A DNA stretch of 64,000 nt, taken from NCBI GenBank assembly GCA_949987705.1, contig OX465282.1, forward strand, positions 127,678,310 through 127,742,309. Direction: 5' to 3'. The notes beneath the pieces are model-generated. The model did no database searches, had not been told where the DNA came from, and saw only the letters and a list, made by a program, of their open reading frames with translations. Positions 1 through 11,000 of this stretch are shown piece by piece. The first letter of the stretch is position 1. The number at the start of each line of letters is the position of its first letter. Made by a program: the position numbers and the translations under genes. The stretch is from Thereva unica. Taxonomy: Eukaryota > Arthropoda > Insecta > Diptera > Therevidae.

Positions 1-26
1 CGTATAAACGGTGTAATTCGAATTTG

Positions 27-1425
27 TTTTTTTATGTGGCAGTTCTAAGCTCAGGAGCCACCCTTTGTACTAGTAGTCGGTTATGTCACGTCATAGGTGA
101 ATGTCTAGTAGTAAGCTTAGTACAGGAGGGATATAGGTTAAAGGTTATGATGATTCGGGAGGGTTTTGTCGATGAACCCCGCATTTGAACTCTTGGATGT
201 TGTAGGAGTTCGGAAATACTGACTGCGAAAGGCTAACTAGTAACAAACTAGTAATTCATTTCTAAATAGAACAACTCGATTGTGGAACGAGTTGTTCTAT
301 TTAGAAATGAATTACTAGTTTGTAGAGTGCGTGAACGGGAGAGTTCCAGGTGGAGGGAATGAGACGAGTGGGCCCATCGGGTATAAAATTCCCGCTGAGG
401 CAGGAGAGCGTTTATTTTGGAGGAACAGTCACTATGATAGTAGCGATATAATTTTATCAGTGCTGCTACATTCCTACGGTGGCTCAAGGGGTCGATGGTG
501 GAGCAAACGGCGTCGTCACCGATAAGTTTGAAGGCTATTTTTTGTACTTTATCTAACCACACCGGAGCGCCACCCCAAATGAGAGAGTTGTATTCGATAA
601 GCGGCCGAATGTAGGACTTGTATATTACAGCATGGACCGATGACTGGAGGAGAAACTTGCATCTCTTGAGAATTCCCAAGCACTGAGATGCTTGTTTGGC
701 GATTTGGAATATGTGGTCATTCGTGCAAGTCTTTGGTTAATGTCACGCGTTGGATGTTAAGGGATGGGTCGGCCATTGATTCAACACGGTCCACTAACAC
801 AGGTAGAGGGCGGTTGCACTTTTTATTGGAAATAACACAGTACTTTGTTTTGGTGGGGTTAAATTCGACACTATTTCTCCTTCCCGAACCTAGAATGAGT
901 TCAGTGCCTTTATTTATGGAGTTAGACATTCGCTTACGATCATCAAGACAGGATCTGGCGCATGCTTGTCTTGCTCTATAAAAGCCGTAATAGTAACGCA
1001 GGGTACAGTCTTCAGCAAACTAAGAAGGGGGTCGGAGGGGATTGAAAGTAGGTCACATATAAAGATAAGGAATAAAGCGGGTGATATAATTGATCCCTGG
1101 GGAACCCCCGCAGAGATCGGGTGGGCTTCGAATTTAATGCCATCCAATACTACTATGATTGAACGGTCAGAAAGGAAACTCTCAATCCAATTCTGTAGAA
1201 GTGGGTCAACACCAATAGCTTTATGTTTCGCTAGCAGGGCTGAGTGCCATACTCTATCAAAAGCCTTAGAAATATCTAGAGCAACCAGACTAGATTCACC
1301 AAATCGATGCAAACTTCGGTTGAGGTGTTCAGTAAGGCAAACTAAAAGATCGCCAGTGGATCTTTATTATCGGAAGCCGTACTGTTTGTCGTTTATAAGT
1401 CTGCTGAATTCTAGAAATGGCTTAA
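27..1425 (-). pseudogene. LINE copy A (CR1/jockey-group), decayed RT part
   Basis: This is the minus-strand 3' part of a non-LTR retrotransposon of the same family as the copies near 2.4-4.6 and 8.1-11.6 kb. A short T-run at 27-33 is the poly(A) tail read on the opposite strand. It is followed by the family's 3' UTR and the C-terminal RT region at about 330-680. RT motifs are readable at 914-1312: LDISKAFDRVWH and AGVPQGS. The active-site region that reads FADD in copy C is altered here to FAED-like and followed by a frameshift, so the copy cannot encode an active enzyme. Homology stops near 1425, inside the RT domain, so the copy is 5' truncated. A template-switch palindrome replaces part of the 3' region at 243-323. 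Confidence 0.85.
243..323. repeat. Perfect 36-bp inverted repeat with 9-nt loop
   Basis: Arms 243-278 and 288-323 are exact reverse complements, separated by the 9-nt spacer attgtggaa. The right arm is ordinary LINE sequence, also present in copy C near 8330. The left arm plus spacer is an inverted copy of the sequence that should lie around the right arm. The palindrome therefore arose inside this LINE copy and is not an ancestral feature of the family. Confidence 0.95.
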
Positions 1426-1599
1426 CCCGAAATTTTTCGGATTAAGCCAAACTTATAAGAATGTATTTGTGAAAATCGTCAATGGTGGCGGTGGTACTGC
1501 CGTTCTTGTTGTATTTTCCGTGCGTATGCATGTGTACATCCAACTTCGTCGTAAATAATGGTTTATACGTTAATTCGAAATTTCGGCGTTTGACAAAAG

Positions 1600-2420
1600 T
1601 TTAAAAGTTTACGCAGAGGTTTAGCTAAGGGTGAGGGACATTTCATTGAGACTTTTGTTAAATTAGTAGTTAAATTATTGAATTTTTACATTCCACTTTA
1701 TAAGGTCTTCTGAAGCATTCCCGTTCGTATAACTTTGGTGAAATAGGGAGTGAAAGAGTTGGAGTTAGCCCTAAGAACGTCCCACCCAGCGGCTTGGAAA
1801 AGGCGGATGAGTTCCAACGAGCCTTACCCGCTACTCTGGAATAACTCTGTTTGCATTGTCCACAGTTATAATCCCAGGTCTTAATCAGAATCAGGCCAGT
1901 TTTCGGGTAGAAATTTGGTTTAGTGTTGTACGGTGCTGGGGCAAGCTTGTCTCCCGTTAACTAGCCCACGAAGCCTGTGACGCGGGAAAGCCAAGATGCT
2001 TAATCAAGAAAAAGGTAGAGGAGAATCACTTGCCTTTCGTCAGTATATTCGGTGTAATGTTTGGTGCCATGGTAATTTTTCGCCTGTTACTTGCACACAC
2101 TTCACTTTGATATGATGTTTTCTTAACTCGTTTGAATTAATTTGTAGATGTAAACTGCACTAACGTTTGTAACGTTGGTTTTTTTGTTGGGAGATAGTGT
2201 GGGGCTTAGATTCAAAGCTTTCCAATACTACCTTGACTGAAATGTCAGAAAGAAAACGTTCAATACAGTTTTTTTCAACAAAGCCAATAATAGTAGATTG
2301 GAGTTTACCCAACACACCTAGTGCATCTGCTATTCATACAAGAAGGTCTTCAGTCAATCTTTTCGATCTAAAGACTTGTATTCTATTTGGTTACATTCAA
2401 GATAAATATTTCAAAAACTT
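1600..2420 (-). pseudogene. Scattered older LINE fragments
   Basis: Two short stretches resemble the same LINE family on the minus strand. 1605-1665 matches the region encoding the LAKPLRKL stretch of the RT. 2200-2420 matches the palm region, followed by an RSKRLTEDLLV-like piece of the FR-KRSTGDLLV motif. Both are more diverged than copies A to C, and the order and spacing are broken. The stretch between them (about 1670-2195) is somewhat GC-richer and not recognised. Coordinates are approximate because the homology was judged by eye. Confidence 0.5.
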
Positions 2421-2442
2421 TTTTTTAACAGTTTTCAGTAGT

Positions 2443-4553
2443 TTTTTTTTTTTTTTTTTTTTTTTTATGTGGCAGTGCTAAGCTTAGGAGTCACCCTTTG
2501 TACTACTAGTCCGTCATGTCATTTGTCACGTCATGGTGCAATATCTAGCAGTAAGCTTAGTACCGGGGAGGGATGAGGGGGGGGGGGGTATAGATTAAGG
2601 ATTAAAAGGTACGGGGGGTATTGAAGAAGGTGGTGATGAACCCTGCGTTTGAACTCTTGGATGTTGTAGGAGCTCGGAAATACCGACTGCGAGAGATTAT
2701 TCCACAGTCGAGTTGTTCTATTAACAAACGAACTCATATCTTGTTGAGTGCGTGAAAGGGGTAGTTGCAGGTGATAGGAATGAGACGAGTGGGCTAATCT
2801 CGTGTTGCGGGTATAAGATTGCCGTGGAGGCAGGAGAGCGTTTAACTCGGAGGAACAGTCACTATGATAGTAGCGATAAAATTTTGTCAGTGCTGCTACA
2901 TTCCAACGGTGGCTCAAGGGGTCGATGGTGGAGCAGGCGGTGTCGTCATCAATTAACTTGAGCGCCCTTTTTTGCACCTTATCTAACCATGCCAAGGTGG
3001 TTATTGAGGCGCCGCCCCAAACGAGGGAGTTATATTCGAGAAGAGGCCGAATGTAGGATTTATAAATAACAGCACGGGCCGATGGCTGGAGGAGGAACTT
3101 GCACCTCTTAAGAAATCCCAAGCACTGGGATGCTTGTTTGGCGATTTGGAATATGTGGTCATTCCATCGCAAGTCTTTGGCTAATATCACGCCTAAGATG
3201 TGTAGGGATGGGTCTGCCATTAGTTGAACTCCATCCACTCTCAAGGGTGGAGAGGTGTTGAGCTTCTTTTTGGAGATAAGACAGTACTTGGTTTTGTCGG
3301 AGTTGAATTCAACACGATTCTTCTTTCCCCACTCTAGAATGAGTTCAATGTCGTTATTAATAGAGTTGAACATTAGTTCGCGATCATCAAGACAGGATCT
3401 GGCATGAGTCTGTCTTGTATCGAAGCTGTACGAGTAACGTAGAGTACCGTCGTCAGCGAAGCTGAGAAGTGGGTTGGAGGGGATTGAAAGAACGTCATTT
3501 ATAAATATGAGAAATAGGGCCGGTGATAAAATTGACCCCTGGGGAACCCCCGCAGAGATCGGGTGGGATGCGGATTTGACGCCATCCAATACCACTTTGA
3601 TTGAACGGCCAGAAAGGAACCTCTCAATCCACTTCTGTAGAAGCGAGTCAACTCCAATAGCTTTGAGTTTAGCTAACAGGGCTGAGTGCCAAACTCTATC
3701 GAAAGCCTTGGAGATATCCAGAGCAACCAGACTAGACTCACCGGATCCATGCAGACTACGGCTGAGGTGTTCTGTAAGACAGACTAAAAGATCGCCAGTG
3801 GATCTTTTTTGTCGGAAGCCATACTGTCTGTCGTTTATGAGTAGATTGGATTCTAGATATCCCATAAGCTTTTTGTTGATTATCGTCTCCATGGTTTTGG
3901 AGAGAATAGAATTAATTGCTATTGGGCGGTAATTGGAGGGATCGCTGGAATCACCTTTTTTCGGTATGGGCTGAACATGGGCAAGTTTCCAACAGTCGGG
4001 ATAAACTCCGGAGAAATATGACAGGGAAAATAATTTGCGCAGAGGTTTGGCCAAAGGTGAGGCGCATTGTTTTAAGACGATAGGGGGTATATTATCGGGT
4101 CCAGTGGATTTGTTGGCATCGAGCTCTTTGAGGCACCTGTACACCTCGCGAGTCCTGAAAAAAACCCTGTCCATTGAATGGGAGTTACGCTCGGAAACAG
4201 GGGGTAGCACATCAGTTTCGGGTAAAGAAGAATTCGAAGCGAACATAGGTGCTAATAAATTGGCCTTGGATTTGCTGTCTGCTATTACCTTCTCATTGTG
4301 AATAAAGGAAGGGGTTGAAGTTGTAGTGAAATTCTTCTTGATGGAACTTACCAAGGACCAGAAGTTTTTGCTACCGGAGGTTGCATTTAGGAGTTTACTT
4401 CTCAATTTGTTGTCAAATAAGGTTTTGACTTTCTTGATGGCGGTTTTACAAGAATTTCTTTGTTGTATGTACTCTAAACGGAGCGATTCACTCGGGAAGC
4501 TCTTGTACGCTCGGAAGGCGACTTCTTTAGTTAGAGGAATTGCTGGAGTAGCA
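2443..4553 (-). pseudogene. LINE copy B (CR1/jockey-group), 5'-truncated but ORF open
   Basis: A minus-strand non-LTR retrotransposon begins with a poly(A) tail seen as a T-run at about 2443-2466. The reading frame stays open from 2531 to about 4540. The RT domain carries STGPDNIPP, PIPKKGD, RQYGFRQKRSTGDLL, LDISKAFDRVWH, AGVPQGS and the active-site FADD, followed by the thumb and C-terminal region. The endonuclease domain is missing. Homology to copy C starts at its TKEVAFRAYK segment (AKEAAYRAYK in copy C). The in-frame ATG at 4576 lies in an older adjacent fragment and is not a natural start. The open frame suggests a recent insertion, but the copy is dead on arrival because it lacks its 5' half. 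Confidence 0.85.
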
Positions 4554-4905
4554 GTTTTTCGGTATGGGCTGAACATGTTGTAGTTTCCAAGAGTGTTAAA
4601 AAGCCCCGGAGAGTTATGATTGTGCAGAGTATTTGCGCAGAGGGGCTTAGGTAAGGCACAGTTTTACGAACTATAGGGGGAATATCATCAAGGCTTTTAA
4701 GACGTCTAGGCCCTTGCGATTACTGACGCAAATTTCGTCCATTGATTGGGTCATACAGTCGGGGACGGGGTTAGAATATAGGTTTCGGATAATTAGAATT
4801 CTAATAGGGATCATCGGCCTTGCTCTCATCGCTTCCACTTGCAAACAAAAGAAGAAGTTGTGGATGATTCGTTTTCTGCTGGAAGTCGCCAAGGACCATT
4901 TTTAA
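4553..4905 (-). pseudogene. Older LINE fragment abutting copy B
   Basis: Minus-strand sequence matching the family from the KLAHVQPIPKK region (near 4570) back towards the KNFWSLV region (near 4900), with many substitutions, small deletions and stops. The order matches copy C but the piece is much more diverged than copy B, so copy B appears to abut or to have landed in an older relative. Confidence 0.6.
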
Positions 4906-6459
4906 GTGCCAGCAATTGAAATATTGATTTTACCTGTAGACTTTATCATCGAAGGATAATTTTATTTTCCTGTTTGTAGGCCTACAGGAGTTTCGAAACT
5001 TCTTTAGGGCATTTGTGTTTTCTATAGGCGGTTTCCTTGGCTTTCCATTCCTTCCGGTATAATTTAGCATTTTTCATATTGTAAGAACAATTGGCGCTCT
5101 TATATTAAATGCAATCTTTTACAATTACTTTGAAGTGGCAATAAAATTAATTAAAATCTTAACCTAATCAAATATAATTACGTACTCGATTTATTAGTTG
5201 AGCCACTAAATTATAAATCGGATCGTTTTCTGAAGAAGCCTCAAGCCACCCCTGCAATTCTTCACATCCCCTTGAATAACTTTTGGGAAGCTTAAAGTTG
5301 AAAGAGACACTCCACAACGTATCTAGGAGGCGAGCAATACTTAAGTCATATTCCCCATTTTCTCCGTAGACCGAGAATTTATATTTCCCTCATAAATTAC
5401 ACAGCTTCAGAGAGGGATTTTCCAATTACATTAAAATCTTTCTCTGTTCAAATATGGAAATTGGAGACGGGAAATATATTTTACAAGAAAATATCGAGAA
5501 TTCCTATCAGAAATCTTTCAGTGCATTAAGAATATTAAATTCGTTTTCAGAAAAGACGAACGACTTCTGGTGAGTTGGGGGTTTATGTATTTACCATTTT
5601 GTATTTTTAATATTGCCTGGATTTTGTGATTATGCAAAACATTCTCAATGGTCGAGTGTCACCCCTGTTGCTCTGGACAATTCTGGGCGAGTCAGGAAAA
5701 CATTAGTCTTGGACATGACAGGACAACGCATTTGCCTTTATGGATTTTGCAGTGTTTGTTCTATTCAGTATAGGGAAAATGAGAACAGTATCTGTTTCAG
5801 TACAGCGCATAAAATGAATTGCACTTTCTTTAATTGAAATGGCCTGCAGCGAGATGTGTTGTCAAAATCATGTTATTCAGCACATTCTGTTTCATTTCGG
5901 AGTAATGTAATATTTAAGATATTCGTCTTTACAAGAAAGTAAAGTTCTTCTCGGTACTGGGCATTGAGAGATGCATAAATGATTTGCAGCTAGACAAAAC
6001 TTTATGTTTTTCACATTTCTTCAAAGAATTGCAAATCATAATAAAAACGACTGCAAACGTCGTTTTGCTCCATTTCACAGAATATTTTATGATTTTATCC
6101 AAATCAAAAATGTTTAAAATTGAAGTGGTCAATTACATTAAGATTAAAGATCAAATTTCTTTACTCTTGCACATTGTTCGCACCTTTTGCTATAAAATTG
6201 AAAACTGCTTATTTCTTATTAAAACATACCTTCCATCATTAACACATTATTTTATTCTATCATACATTCTTCTTCTCCTTCTTTAAGGAGGCGTTGCGAT
6301 GTTAGTTCACCTATTGTCCTTAAAAGATTAATGTTTTGGTATAACCTAAAATTGATTTAGGATAATAAATATCCCTGGGACCAAGGAACCCACGATGTAA
6401 GAGATTTAATCTCCTCCTCGTTGTAGCCAGGGTTTAGGTTTTTTTCGCCCCTTCGAGAT
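4906..6459. other. No gene recognised
   Basis: AT-rich sequence between LINE relics and the 6.46 kb TIR element. A short plus-strand ORF at 5613-5837 (74 codons) has no recognisable motif and is probably chance. I see no repeats or RNA genes here. Confidence 0.5.
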
Positions 6460-7060
6460 GTCCGAGAGCCGACTGCAGAAAACCCTATGTTATCGGGAAG
6501 AAGAAAACGAAACCTATAGTAAGTAACATTAGAGATAGGAGAATATTTTAGGCTTGGTGTGCCTGAACTAAAGTGTGGCCTAAGGTGAGAAATTAGGTAA
6601 TATTAGTGGTGGATTTTTAGTCCAACCCTATGTTATCGGCAAGAAGGATAATTTTTGTTTTAAAATGAAGTATATACCAAATAATTACTAAAACTCATGG
6701 TGTGCCGCGCCCTGCCTGTGGCCGGACCTTTGGCAGACCACTATTTGTACCACATATTTTTGGGTCGATGCCTATGTTATCGACAAGAAGGATAATTTTT
6801 TTTTAAAATTGAAGATTAGACGTCATACTAACTAAAATTCATGGTGTGCCGCGCCCTGCCTGTGGCCGGACCTTTGGCAGACCACTATTTGTATAACGTT
6901 TTTGGGGTCGAATCCTATGTTATCGACAAGAAGGATAATTTTTTTTTAAATTGAAGATTAGACGTCATACTAACTAAAATTCATGGTGTGCCGCGCCCTG
7001 CCTGTGGCCGGACCTTTGGCATGGCCGGACCTTTGGCAGACCACTATGTATAACGTTTTT
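6460..7060 (+). repeat. Left TIR with subterminal tandem repeats
   Basis: Four CCTATGTTATCG boxes start at 6484, 6627, 6771 and 6914, with spacings of 143, 144 and 143 bp. Between them are near-identical blocks containing catggtgtgccgcgccctgc and a GGCCGGACCTTTGGCAGACC core. The last unit contains a 19-bp tandem duplication at about 7002-7040. Regularly spaced subterminal boxes are typical transposase-binding arrays, but binding here is inference. Confidence 0.85.
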
Positions 7061-7805
7061 TGTATGGAATTTTTTTTAAATCGCGATATCTCCAAAACGG
7101 TCACTCGTAGAGAAAAAAGTGTAAAGACTTTTTTTGTAGAGAATCACATAATCTACAATCCTGGCATTACCTCTTCTGTGGTCACACTTACCGTTTACGA
7201 GATATTTGTAAAAAACTATTTTCGCAACCTTTGACATTGAAAACCTTTTTTTGTGCACACGATTTCGCAATGGGCGTTTGACACAGTATGTCTGGAACCA
7301 ATATAAAGATAATTCCGTTAAGAAACCATTACTTGCATTATTTTCGAAGATTGCGCTTTTTGGTACATAATGTCGAGAGTAAATATTGTATTACTATACT
7401 GTACTATATTTCATTTATTGAAACAAGTGCCTTTTTGTTTCGGGAGACTCGCCACCAATTCGACTGATCGGTGAACGTGTTTAATAATCTGAAGTACTTT
7501 TATTTCCAACCCAAGAGGCATTTTCTACGTTCCAGGTCTCCTCGCCGCCAGCTACAATTTCAGATATAGCTATAGTAGTTTTAGAGATGAAATTGGGCCC
7601 GGACAGACAGAACCGTTGTACGAGCTTTTTTCTTGAAAAAGCTAAAAAGGATCAACAATTTATGTCACAAGTAGATAGTGTGTGGAACGGAAAAAAATAA
7701 AAATACGAAAACAAAAATATTTGTATGTATTGTATTCAAAGAAAAAAAAGTGTATACATATAGAACTACTTTTGAAATCTTAAATTATAATAACATCTAT
7801 AGTTT
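7061..7805. other. Non-coding interior of the TIR element
   Basis: AT-rich sequence between the left TIR and the ORF stop. 7080-7215 contains an imperfect internal inverted repeat (atatctccaaaacggt against accgtttacgagatat). No coding sequence is recognised, and it is probably 3' untranslated sequence of the element ORF. Confidence 0.5.
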
Positions 7806-8084
7806 TTAATCATCATCATCTAAATAGTTTTTATCGCATTGCACATCATCATCATCTTTTTCATCACAATCATCATTTACATCATCATTTTCATTTTCTA
7901 ATAAAATTTCTTCTATTAACGATGGAGTTGTTTCTCCATCACACCAAAGCGGTTCTATTTTATTATTATTTAAGATCCAACCACAATTTTTAAAATCTAA
8001 TTTTATACAGTCTTCTTCCGTGGCATGTTAAAATGATTTTATATTTTTTTTTAAATTTTCTGTAGTGCATTTCATTGAGAATAT
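7806..8084 (-). pseudogene. Element ORF, C-terminal half (acidic tail)
   Basis: On the minus strand a reading frame runs leftward from the LINE copy C junction at 8084 to a TAA at 7806-7808. It reads HATEEDCIKLDF, then CGWILNNNKIEPLWCDG, TTPSLIEEIL, and ends in an Asp-rich tail with four terminal aspartates. One in-frame TAA lies just before the HATEEDC stretch and could be a CAA-to-TAA change. The W-x-PLW-x-DG-x-x-P layout resembles the C-terminal segment of uncharacterised proteins that recur in arthropod repeats. That comparison is from memory and is moderate. No catalytic domain is present. The first half of the same frame lies at 11652-11818, beyond the LINE insertion. Confidence 0.6.
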
Positions 8085-8085
8085 A

Positions 8086-11000
8086 TTTTTTTTTTTTTTT
8101 TTTTATGTGGTAAAGTCAAGCTTAGGAGTTACCCTTTGTACTACTAGTTTGTCATGTCGTTCGAGTCATGGCCAGTCTCTAGTAGTAAGCTTGCTTTGAA
8201 GGATAGAGGAGAAGGGATAGGTTAGGGGTCTGGAGGGTGCGTGAGTAGATGTCTATGAACCTTGCGTTTGAACTCTGAGATGTTATATGAGCTCGGAAAC
8301 ACTGACTGCGGGAGAGAGTTCCACAATCGAGTTGTTCTATTTATAAACGAACTACTAAAACGTAATGTGCGCGAAGGGGAGGGCTGAAGGGTGAAGGGGT
8401 GAGCCGAGTTGGCTAGTCTTGTGTTGCGGGAAAAAGATTGCCGTGCAGGCAGGAGGTTTCTAATTTCAGTGGAACACTCGCTATGGTAATAGCGGTAAAA
8501 TTTGCTAAGTGCTGCAACATTCCTACGGTGGCTTAAAGAGTCGATGGAGGAGCAAAGGGTGCTATCGCCAATGAGTTTGATGGCGCGATTTTGCACCTTG
8601 TCCAGCCAAGCCAAGGTGGTTTTTGGGGCGCCCGCCCAAATATACGAATTGTATTCAAGGCGGGGCCGAATGTAGGACTTGTATATTGTAGCCAAAGCAG
8701 TTGACTGGAGGAGGAACTTGCATCTCTTGAGGAATCCCAGGCATTGGAAAGCTTGTTTGGCGATTTGGAATATGTGATTATTCCATCGCAGATCTGATGA
8801 TAAGGTTACGCCTAGGATGTTAAGAGATGGGTCAGCCATTACATTCTTTTTGTCCACTGAGATAGAGGGACGGGTGGTGCAGGTTTTTGTAGAGATAAGA
8901 CAGTACTTTGTTTTGCTTGCGTTGAATTCGACACGATTCTTGCGGCCCCAAGCAAGAATGAGTTCAATGTCCTCGTTAATAGAATTGGACATGAGTTCAC
9001 GGTCTACGAGACAAGGTCTGGCACGCGCTTGTCTTGCATTATCGAAGGTGTGGGAGTAACGCAGAGTACCGTCATCGGCGAAACTGTGAAGTGGGTTGGA
9101 GGGGATTGAGAGCAGGTCATTAATAAATATGAGAAAGAGTGTAGGTGATAGAATAGAGCCTTGGGGGACGCCGGCCGAGATGGAATGAGGTTTGGATTCG
9201 ACGCCATCCAATACTACCTTGATTGAACGGCTAGAAAGAAAGCTCTCAATCCAGTTCTTTAGAACTGAGTCGATACCAATAGCTTGGAGTTTAGACAACA
9301 GAGCGGGATGCCATACTCTGTCGAAAGCCTTGGAAATATCTAGAGCAACAAGACCAGACTCACCGAAGTGATGGATGTTTTGGTTGAGGGCCTCAGTCAG
9401 ACACACAAGCAGGTCGCCAGTAGATCTTTTCGATCTAAAGCCGTACTGCCTGTCGTGTAAAATTTGGTTGGATTCCAGATATTTCATCAGCCTTCTGTTG
9501 ATTATTGTCTCCATGATTTTGGAGAGAACAGGAGTAATTGCTATTGGGCGGTAGTTTAAGGGGTCGCTGGCTTCACCTTTTTTGGGAATGGGCTGAACAT
9601 GAGCAAGTTTCCAAGAGTTTGGGTAAACTCCGGAGAAGTAGGACAGGGCGAAAAGTTTGCGCAGAGGTTTAGCCAAAGGTGAGGCACATTTATTGAGTAC
9701 CATAGGGGGGATATTGTCGGGGCCAGTGGATTTATTGACGTCGAGCATTTTGAGACATTTGTACACCTCGCGAGTCCTGAAGAAAATTCTGTCCATTGAA
9801 TGGGCGTTGCGTTCGAGAACCGGGGGTAGCGTATCAGTTTCGGGTAAGGAAGAATTAGAGGCGAACAGAGATGCCAATAAGTCGGCCTTGGATTTGCTTT
9901 CTGCAGTCACCTTTCCTCCATAAATAAATGGAGGGGTTGTGGAAGACGTAAAACTCTTCTTGATGGAAGTTACCAAGGACCAGAAGTTTTTGCTGCCTAC
10001 GCGTGTGTTGAGGATCTTGTTTCTCAACTTGTCGTCGAATGACGCTTTGACCTTCCTGATGATGGAGTTACAGGAGTTCCTTGATTTCATATACTCACGC
10101 CGAAGTGACTCGTTTGGGGAACGTTTGTACGCTCTATAGGCGGCTTCTTTGGCGTTAATTGCGTTCATACACTCACCATTGAACCATCTATTTGGCCTAG
10201 GCTTTATAGATTTAGTGGAATGAGGAATGAACAAACACATTCCTGCCCGTATTATTTTAGTAATACAGAGCGCAGCATAGTTCGCACTGGTTCCTCGGAA
10301 ACACAAGTTCCAGTCGGTTGCTTTAAAAAAGCGAATAAGTCCCAACCAGTTGGCTTTCCCATAGTGCCAGACAGTTCTTTTGGGGACTGTGCTGGTTGGG
10401 GTGGAGGATGGATATGGGAAATTAGCCCTGACTAGTTTGTGGTCCGAGTTGCCAAGGGGTGAGCTAACTTCGACGGAGTATCGAGATGGATGTGTGGTAA
10501 GGAATAGGTCAAGCAGATGAGCTCCGTGACCTTCAACATCCGGAACTCGTGTCGGACACTTCACGATTTGGTGCAAATTGTTTATAGCTGCAAAGAGCTC
10601 GGCGTCTTTGCCAGAAACACTGGTGCCATTAGAGTAATTCAGCCAATTGGTATTATGAACGTTAAAATCACCCGCAACAATGATTTCACACTCCGGATGG
10701 GAAAGTAAAAATCCGGAGATTCGTTCAGATATAGCATCGAAGGCTAACGTTGAGGCATCATTACTTATATTAGGACTTCTGTAAAGAAAACAGAAGAATA
10801 TGACGTGGCTACGAAGAATTATTTTAGCCCATATGTAATTGAATTCAGAAGATGTACTATTGTACACCTTCTGGAGAGCCACGTCATTCCTAACATACAT
10901 GGCGACACCCCTATGGTCGGAGAAATTGTGCATTAAGCTATACCCAGTCACCTGAAATCGATCGAGATCAGTATCAGTGACTTGAGTTTCGCTTAGTGCG

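Noticed and set aside
4574..4576. ATG as the start of the LINE copy B protein
   Set aside because: The Met lies in an older adjacent LINE fragment in a different frame; copy B homology begins about 15 codons later.
8086..8104. T-run as a transcription terminator
   Set aside because: It is the poly(A) tail of the minus-strand LINE, as at 2443-2466.
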